NCBI GenBank assembly: GCA_050117725.1
Contig: JASFME010000067.1
Coordinates: 1 to 10,017 of the forward strand
Origin: JASFJH01 sp050117725
GTDB taxonomy: Bacteria; Pseudomonadota; Gammaproteobacteria; AKS1
DNA length: 10,017 nt
Reading direction: 5' to 3'
The notes below the pieces were generated by a model. It ran no database searches, was not told where the DNA came from, and saw only the letters and a program-made list of their open reading frames with translations. Position numbers and translations under genes: made by a program. Of the stretch, positions 6,559-10,017 are shown one piece after another (position 1 is the stretch's first letter; every line of letters starts with the position of its first letter).

Positions 6559-6574
6559 CCGGCTAGTCAGCCGG
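6559..6574. other. Perfect six-base-pair hairpin after the peroxiredoxin gene
   Basis: CCGGCT (6559-6564) and AGCCGG (6569-6574) flank the tetraloop AGTC, 27 bases after the peroxiredoxin stop. No T-run follows, so it may be a 3'-end stabiliser or a factor-dependent end rather than a standard terminator. Confidence 0.35.
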
Positions 6575-6625
6575 AATGGATGGTCTACACTTGAAGAAAA
6601 TATAGCGATAGTCCAGGTGAGCAGT

Positions 6626-7117
6626 ATGACGAAGACACAGGAAGCAAGCTTGAACAGCATGGCCGATGTGGCGCGCAGGTTTTGTGAACATGTTGAGCAG
6701 TTCAGCGCTGACCATGTGGATAGCTGGCTGACAGATATGGTAGCGCTGTTACCACAACTCGACGAGGCCGCCTCATCATTGGGTGAACTGCAATCGCTGA
6801 GTGTACATGAGCATGACGTAGATGATGAAGCGCGGTTTGAGCTGTTCACCCGACTGTTTGAAGCACTCGGTGAACGTGACGGTTATGATTACGAATATGA
6901 CTCGCTCGAAGGGCAGCGCCTGTCAGGCACTCTTGCCGATGACATTACCGATATTTATTTCGACCTGAAGCGCGGCCTCGATTTGCTCGAGCAATACCCG
7001 GCCGAGCCGAAGATCGCCGCCAGTGACTGGCGCCAGAGTTACGAGTTTCACTGGCGTCATCACCTGCTCGACGCCGAGCGCCAGCTCAGCGTGCCCCGTG
7101 CAGCGGTGAGCCACTAG
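6626..7117 (+). CDS. DUF5063-like protein of unknown function
   Basis: This predicted soluble, mostly helical, acidic protein has 163 residues. The C-terminal half contains the pattern I associate with DUF5063: SGTLADDITDIYFDLKRGL (100-118), then a tryptophan and an HWRHH helix (142-146). The N-terminal part (about 8-56) reads as two helices, including FCEHVEQF and a leucine-rich LLPQLDEAA. There is no signal peptide or membrane segment. The family assignment rests on recall of the motif, not a search, and its function is not known. The ATG at 6626 is chosen over GTG at 6617 because the ribosome site AGGTGA (6615-6620) lies five bases before it and overlaps the GTG. A rho-independent terminator follows 34 bases after the stop, so it ends its transcript. 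Confidence 0.82.
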   Translation: MTKTQEASLNSMADVARRFCEHVEQFSADHVDSWLTDMVALLPQLDEAASSLGELQSLSVHEHDVDDEARFELFTRLFEALGERDGYDYEYDSLEGQRLSGTLADDITDIYFDLKRGLDLLEQYPAEPKIAASDWRQSYEFHWRHHLLDAERQLSVPRAAVSH

Positions 7118-7151
7118 CAAACCCGATCCTTTCGTTGGGATGTTCTGTGTA

Positions 7152-7186
7152 CCTGGCCCCGCGTGTGCGTGTGCGCCGGGTTTTTT
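7152..7186 (+). terminator. Rho-independent terminator after the DUF5063-like gene
   Basis: CCTGGC (7152-7157) pairs with GCCGGG (7175-7180), including one G-U pair, around a 17-base GC-rich loop, and is followed directly by six T (7181-7186). It separates the DUF5063-like gene from the Fur-controlled promoter that begins five bases later. Confidence 0.65.
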
Positions 7187-7190
7187 CTGC

Positions 7191-7219
7191 TTGATCTCGC
7201 AAATGATAATGATTATCAT
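7191..7219 (+). promoter_or_regulatory. Sigma70 promoter of the outer-membrane barrel gene
   Basis: TTGATC (7191-7196, four of six consensus) and TATCAT (7214-7219, five of six) are separated by exactly 17 bases. The -10 lies inside the Fur palindrome, so a bound repressor would block polymerase. Transcription would start near 7226, leaving a leader of about 38 bases. The barrel gene follows with AAGGAG at 7252-7257. Confidence 0.7.
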
Positions 7220-7225
7220 TTGCGA
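7197..7225. promoter_or_regulatory. Fur box, near-perfect 14-1-14 palindrome
   Basis: The arm TCGCAAATGATAAT (7197-7210) is the exact reverse complement of ATTATCATTTGCGA (7212-7225), around a single G. The centre matches the 7-1-7 Fur consensus TGATAATNATTATCA without a mismatch. Zur and IscR sites have different cores, so Fur is the best reading. The site covers the promoter spacer and -10, predicting repression by iron-loaded Fur and induction under iron limitation. Confidence 0.92.
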
Positions 7226-7263
7226 ATAATTCAACAAACGATCCCGAGTGCAAGGAGCAACAA

Positions 7264-8406
7264 ATGAATATGCATACACAACTGATCTTGATAGCCAGTG
7301 CCGGGGTGTTGTTGCCACTGTCGCTGCCGGCGAATGCAGTTGAACTGTCAACCAGTGGTGATGTGCGTGCGGGATTTTTCTCCGCACACCGCGATGACCG
7401 TGATGGCGACCAAGATGTGACTGATGAATTCCGGTTGCGCCTGCGCGCCGGGTTGACGGCGAAATTCAATGCGCAATGGCAGGCGCGCGTGCGCTTTGCC
7501 GGGCGCTATTCGACCGATGATCGCAATGATCCGCATTTCGAGATTTTTGACCGTATACCATCCGGTGACGGTCTGCGCCGCGGCGATTCCACGCTCGATG
7601 AAATCTATGTTGATTACCGTCCATATGAAAACTGGCAGATCCGTGCCGGTCGTTTCCAGAGCAAGGCCGAACTGCAGGGCGTGGCGAAAAAGTCACTGGA
7701 TCGCAATACGAGCCCTAACACCGACATTACCTGGACCGACGGCCTGCAGCTGAAATACAGCGCTGCCAACGGCTGGAAGACGACGGTCATCGCCCAGTAC
7801 AACGATGATGAAGGCGCCACCGAGGTGCGACGCGGGCCGCTGGATTTCTCCGACGAGGGCAGCCGCATTTCGTACTTTGCCGGTATCGAGAACACGCAAC
7901 CGTGGGGACCGATCGTACAGCGTGCGGTCGATGTCACCTGGTTACCGGATGCGCTGCATGATCAGGGGATCGGTGCGGGCAGCATCGAGGATTACTGGGG
8001 CCTGGTCGGGCGCCTCGCCGCGCAATGGCCTGTGCGTGATGGCATGAAATTCATGCTCGCGGGTGAGATGGGTTATGCACCGAATACGCCGGAGCGCAGC
8101 GTGGTCAGTACCGGTGCTTCCGGTGACGCGGATGGTGTGGCGGCACAGATCACGTTCAATTTCATTGATATCGTGCCGCGCCACAGTGTCGGGCTCGTGC
8201 TCGGACGCGCTGGTGATGGCTGGTTGTTGTCGCCGGATTTCCGCGACAATACGAACCTCGTCGAGGCGCGTTACAAGTGGGCGATCGATAAGAAACAGAA
8301 ATTCGAGGCGCGCCTTCGCCACCGCGAGGATATCGACAAGCGGGTGGGTGCTGCGGAAAAACGCGAGGACGTGGATTACTACCTGCGCTACACCTATAAA
8401 TTCTAG
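7264..8406 (+). CDS. Fur-controlled outer-membrane beta-barrel (porin-like) protein
   Basis: This is a predicted secreted outer-membrane barrel of 380 residues. Residues 1-25 form a signal peptide ending LPANA, with cleavage before VELS. The mature protein is made of alternating amphipathic strands (for example DEFRLRLRAGLTAKF, WQARVRFAGRYS, WQIRAGRF, LQLKYSAANGWKTTVIAQY, HSVGLVLGRAGDGW). It ends DYYLRYTYKF, and the terminal phenylalanine is the usual barrel-assembly signal. No TonB box or plug domain is apparent and it is far shorter than a TonB-dependent receptor, so a porin-like channel is more likely. The mature protein has no cysteine and no obvious metal motif. Start ATG 7264 has AAGGAG six bases upstream. 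The Fur site at the promoter predicts induction when iron is scarce. The substrate is unknown, and I cannot assign a named porin family. Confidence 0.85.
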   Translation: MNMHTQLILIASAGVLLPLSLPANAVELSTSGDVRAGFFSAHRDDRDGDQDVTDEFRLRLRAGLTAKFNAQWQARVRFAGRYSTDDRNDPHFEIFDRIPSGDGLRRGDSTLDEIYVDYRPYENWQIRAGRFQSKAELQGVAKKSLDRNTSPNTDITWTDGLQLKYSAANGWKTTVIAQYNDDEGATEVRRGPLDFSDEGSRISYFAGIENTQPWGPIVQRAVDVTWLPDALHDQGIGAGSIEDYWGLVGRLAAQWPVRDGMKFMLAGEMGYAPNTPERSVVSTGASGDADGVAAQITFNFIDIVPRHSVGLVLGRAGDGWLLSPDFRDNTNLVEARYKWAIDKKQKFEARLRHREDIDKRVGAAEKREDVDYYLRYTYKF

Positions 8407-8426
8407 GGGTTATCGCGATTGCCCCT
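8405..8426. other. Hairpin overlapping the barrel gene stop codon
   Basis: AGGGG (8405-8409) pairs with CCCCT (8422-8426), and the palindrome TCGCGA sits in the loop. It lacks a T-run and is a weak candidate for transcript-end protection. Confidence 0.25.
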
Positions 8427-8537
8427 GACGTTGCTTGGCAGTTTGTGTCATCATAACGTTAGTAGATTGGCACAGGCCGCTGCCCGGAACGCGCAGCGCC
8501 GTTTTTGCCACAATGGATAATTTGCAGGAGTCATACA

Positions 8538-8921
8538 ATGAGTGAATTTAGCGGCACTTTGACCAGTGAAGATATCAAGATCACGCCGGCCGCTGCAGGT
8601 GTGATGCAAAAGCTGTTCGCCGATGTGGACGATGAAGAAATCAATGCCATCCGTGTATTCGTCTCGGGCGGCGGTTGCAGTGGCATGACCTATGGCATGA
8701 CTTTTACCGGGGACCGCAACGATACCGACATGGTGTACGAAAACGATGGCGTGAAAGTCTATGTCGATGCGGTGGCCTACCAGTACCTGAAGGGTGTTGA
8801 AATCGACTATGTCGAAAACGGCGTACGCGGTGCGAGCTTTGTCTTCAATAACGTATTCCAGGCAACAGGTGGCAGCGGTGGTTGCGGTACCTGTGGTTCA
8901 GCCGGTGGTGGTTGCGCCTGA
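8538..8921 (+). CDS. A-type iron-sulfur cluster carrier (IscA/SufA/ErpA family)
   Basis: This small cytoplasmic protein of 127 residues accepts and delivers Fe-S clusters. The family fold is clear from ITPAAAGVMQKLF (15-27), then IRVFVSGGGCSGMTYGMTF (38-56) with the first ligand Cys47, DAVAYQYLKGVEIDY (77-91) and the Phe/Asn-rich segment before the tail. Family members normally end with a CxC pair (CGCGxSF). Here the tail is glycine-rich with Cys116, Cys119 and Cys126 (GCGTCGSAGGGCA), that is CxxC plus one extra cysteine. The start at ATG 8538 has AGGAG at 8526-8530 with a seven-base spacer; upstream in-frame codons from 8505 are not supported. A strong terminator follows, so it appears to be transcribed alone or ends its unit. 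ErpA is a plausible name, but I cannot separate it from IscA/SufA types by sequence alone. Confidence 0.93.
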   Translation: MSEFSGTLTSEDIKITPAAAGVMQKLFADVDDEEINAIRVFVSGGGCSGMTYGMTFTGDRNDTDMVYENDGVKVYVDAVAYQYLKGVEIDYVENGVRGASFVFNNVFQATGGSGGCGTCGSAGGGCA

Positions 8922-8951
8922 ACACACGTTCCCCTTTTTTGCAGTACGCAT

Positions 8952-8989
8952 AACGCCTGTTGCCACGCGGCAGCAGGCGTTTGTTTTTT
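8952..8989 (+). terminator. Strong rho-independent terminator after the Fe-S carrier gene
   Basis: A 13-base-pair stem (8952-8964 with 8969-8981, one G-U pair) closes on the tetraloop ACGC and is followed by TGTTTTTT (8982-8989). It starts 30 bases after the carrier stop. The ribosome site of the next gene starts only two bases after the tail. Confidence 0.92.
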
Positions 8990-9002
8990 CAGGTAGCCTG
9001 TT

Positions 9003-10017
9003 GTGAAACACCTGTTGTTGATCGCGCCGCCGCAGAGTTACCGCGTGGTGCCTTATCTCGAGGCAGCGCGAGCCTGTGGCGTGCACGTGACCATCGCCTC
9101 GCAGGGTGAGTATGCGCTGGTCAACCGGCTGGCCGACGGTATCAGGGTGGATTTTGCACGGCCCGGCGAGGCCGTGGAGAAACTTGTCAGGGCGCACGCA
9201 CACCAGCCGTTTGATGCCGTGATCGGGACCGATGATCTCAGTGTCGAGCTGGCCAGTCAGGTTGCGGCAACACTTGGTTTGCCACATAACCCGCCCGCAG
9301 CGGCCCGCTATTCCCGACGCAAGGACCTGGCCCGCGATTGCCTGCAGGCGGCCGGGGTGCGCACGCCGCCACATCACCTGCTCGAAGCAGGGCGGGGACT
9401 GGCGGCACAACTTGAACGCCTCGACTATCCCTGTGTGCTCAAACCGGTTGGCATGTCGATGAGCCGTGGCGTGATCCGTGCCAATGACGCGGCCGAGGCG
9501 TCGCAAGCCTGTGTGCGCATCGAGGCAATTCTGCGCGAGGCAGTGCACGAAGAGGAGCGCCAGCAGATGCTTGCCGAGCAATACATCGACGGCATCGAGG
9601 TTGCCTACGAAGGCCTGCTGCACGAGGGTACATTGCGCGAGCTCGTGTTGTTCGACAAACCCGAGCCACTCACCGGGCCGTTTTTTGAAGAAACCTATTA
9701 CATTACGCCATCACGGCTGACGGCGGCTATGCAACGCCTTGTGCACGATACCGTGGCTGCGGCCTGCGAGGCCTACGGTCTGAGCACCGGTCCCGTGCAT
9801 GCCGAGCTGCGCATTGATGCGCACGGGCAGGCCTGGTTGATCGAGATTGCGGCACGCACGATTGGCGGCGAATGCGCGCGCCTGATCGAACTCGCCACGG
9901 GCGAATCACTTGAAGCGCTCGTGATCACGAATGCGCTCGGCGAGAGCGGACAATTGCCACAGTTGCCAGGCGCAGCCGGTGTGCTCATGTTGCCGACGCC
10001 GGCCAGTGGTGTATTAC
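9003..10017 (+). CDS. ATP-grasp domain protein, 3' end outside window
   Basis: An open frame runs from GTG at 9003 to the window edge (338 codons) and encodes an ATP-grasp carboxylate ligase type. A Rossmann-like N-terminal domain (MKHLLLIAPP to about 95) precedes the ATP-grasp region: YPCVLKPVGMSMSRGVIRA (142-160) with ATP-binding Lys147, AEQYIDGIEVAYEGLL (191-206) and GPVHAELRID (263-272), then AWLIEIAARTIGGE (277-290) with metal- and phosphate-binding Glu268, Glu281 and Arg285. This order resembles the CPS/biotin-carboxylase-like ATP-grasp group that includes amino acid and peptide ligases. The substrate cannot be named. The start is supported by AGGT at 8991-8994 with an eight-base spacer; no in-frame ATG occurs before residue 151. 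It sits directly behind the carrier gene terminator, so its own promoter or read-through is required. Confidence 0.88.
   Translation, partial: MKHLLLIAPPQSYRVVPYLEAARACGVHVTIASQGEYALVNRLADGIRVDFARPGEAVEKLVRAHAHQPFDAVIGTDDLSVELASQVAATLGLPHNPPAAARYSRRKDLARDCLQAAGVRTPPHHLLEAGRGLAAQLERLDYPCVLKPVGMSMSRGVIRANDAAEASQACVRIEAILREAVHEEERQQMLAEQYIDGIEVAYEGLLHEGTLRELVLFDKPEPLTGPFFEETYYITPSRLTAAMQRLVHDTVAAACEAYGLSTGPVHAELRIDAHGQAWLIEIAARTIGGECARLIELATGESLEALVITNALGESGQLPQLPGAAGVLMLPTPASGVL

Noticed and set aside
8898..9623. A 241-codon minus-strand frame opposite the ATP-grasp gene
   Set aside because: It is antisense to clear ATP-grasp motifs on the plus strand, runs through the terminator, and has no recognisable domain.

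Overview
The window looks like chromosomal DNA of a gammaproteobacterium. The evidence is the thiD-thiE-hemL order, a lipid A phosphoethanolamine transferase, a Fur-type operator in front of an outer-membrane barrel gene, and an A-type Fe-S carrier. Most genes are about 60% GC by hand count of sampled lines. No phage, transposase, CRISPR, tRNA or rRNA is visible. A lineage near Chromatiales is plausible, but the sequence alone does not settle it.

Left part (1-2227, plus strand): the C-terminal half of an EptA-type phosphoethanolamine transferase, which starts outside the window and is visibly more AT-rich. It is followed by an unusual membrane redox protein with an N-terminal periplasmic thioredoxin domain (CPHC) and a DsbD/CcdA-like membrane domain. 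A TATAAT element lies between them.

Middle (5663 down to 2271, minus strand): thiD, thiE, hemL and a small unrecognised acidic protein, all co-directional. Two gaps in this group (thiD/thiE and thiE/hemL) hold inverted or tandem hairpin repeats. No TPP riboswitch is seen ahead of thiD. ThiD and ThiE make thiamine phosphate; HemL makes 5-aminolevulinate for haem.

Right part (5769-10017, plus strand, divergent from thiD): rubredoxin and a PrxQ-type peroxiredoxin with an N-terminal membrane segment, then a DUF5063-like protein with a terminator. Next come a strong promoter overlapped by a near-perfect Fur palindrome and an outer-membrane beta-barrel gene. An A-type iron-sulfur carrier with an unusual cysteine tail and a strong terminator follow. 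Last is an ATP-grasp enzyme cut off by the window edge. Iron handling and redox chemistry recur across the right half (rubredoxin, peroxiredoxin, Fur site, Fe-S carrier), and haem synthesis is nearby.

Most of the window is ordinary core genome. The points worth a second look are the thioredoxin/DsbD-like fusion next to eptA, the Fur-controlled barrel, the anchored PrxQ next to rubredoxin, the altered cysteine motif of the Fe-S carrier, and the hairpin-rich gaps in the thi-hemL cluster. I did not find a clearly new multi-gene system.
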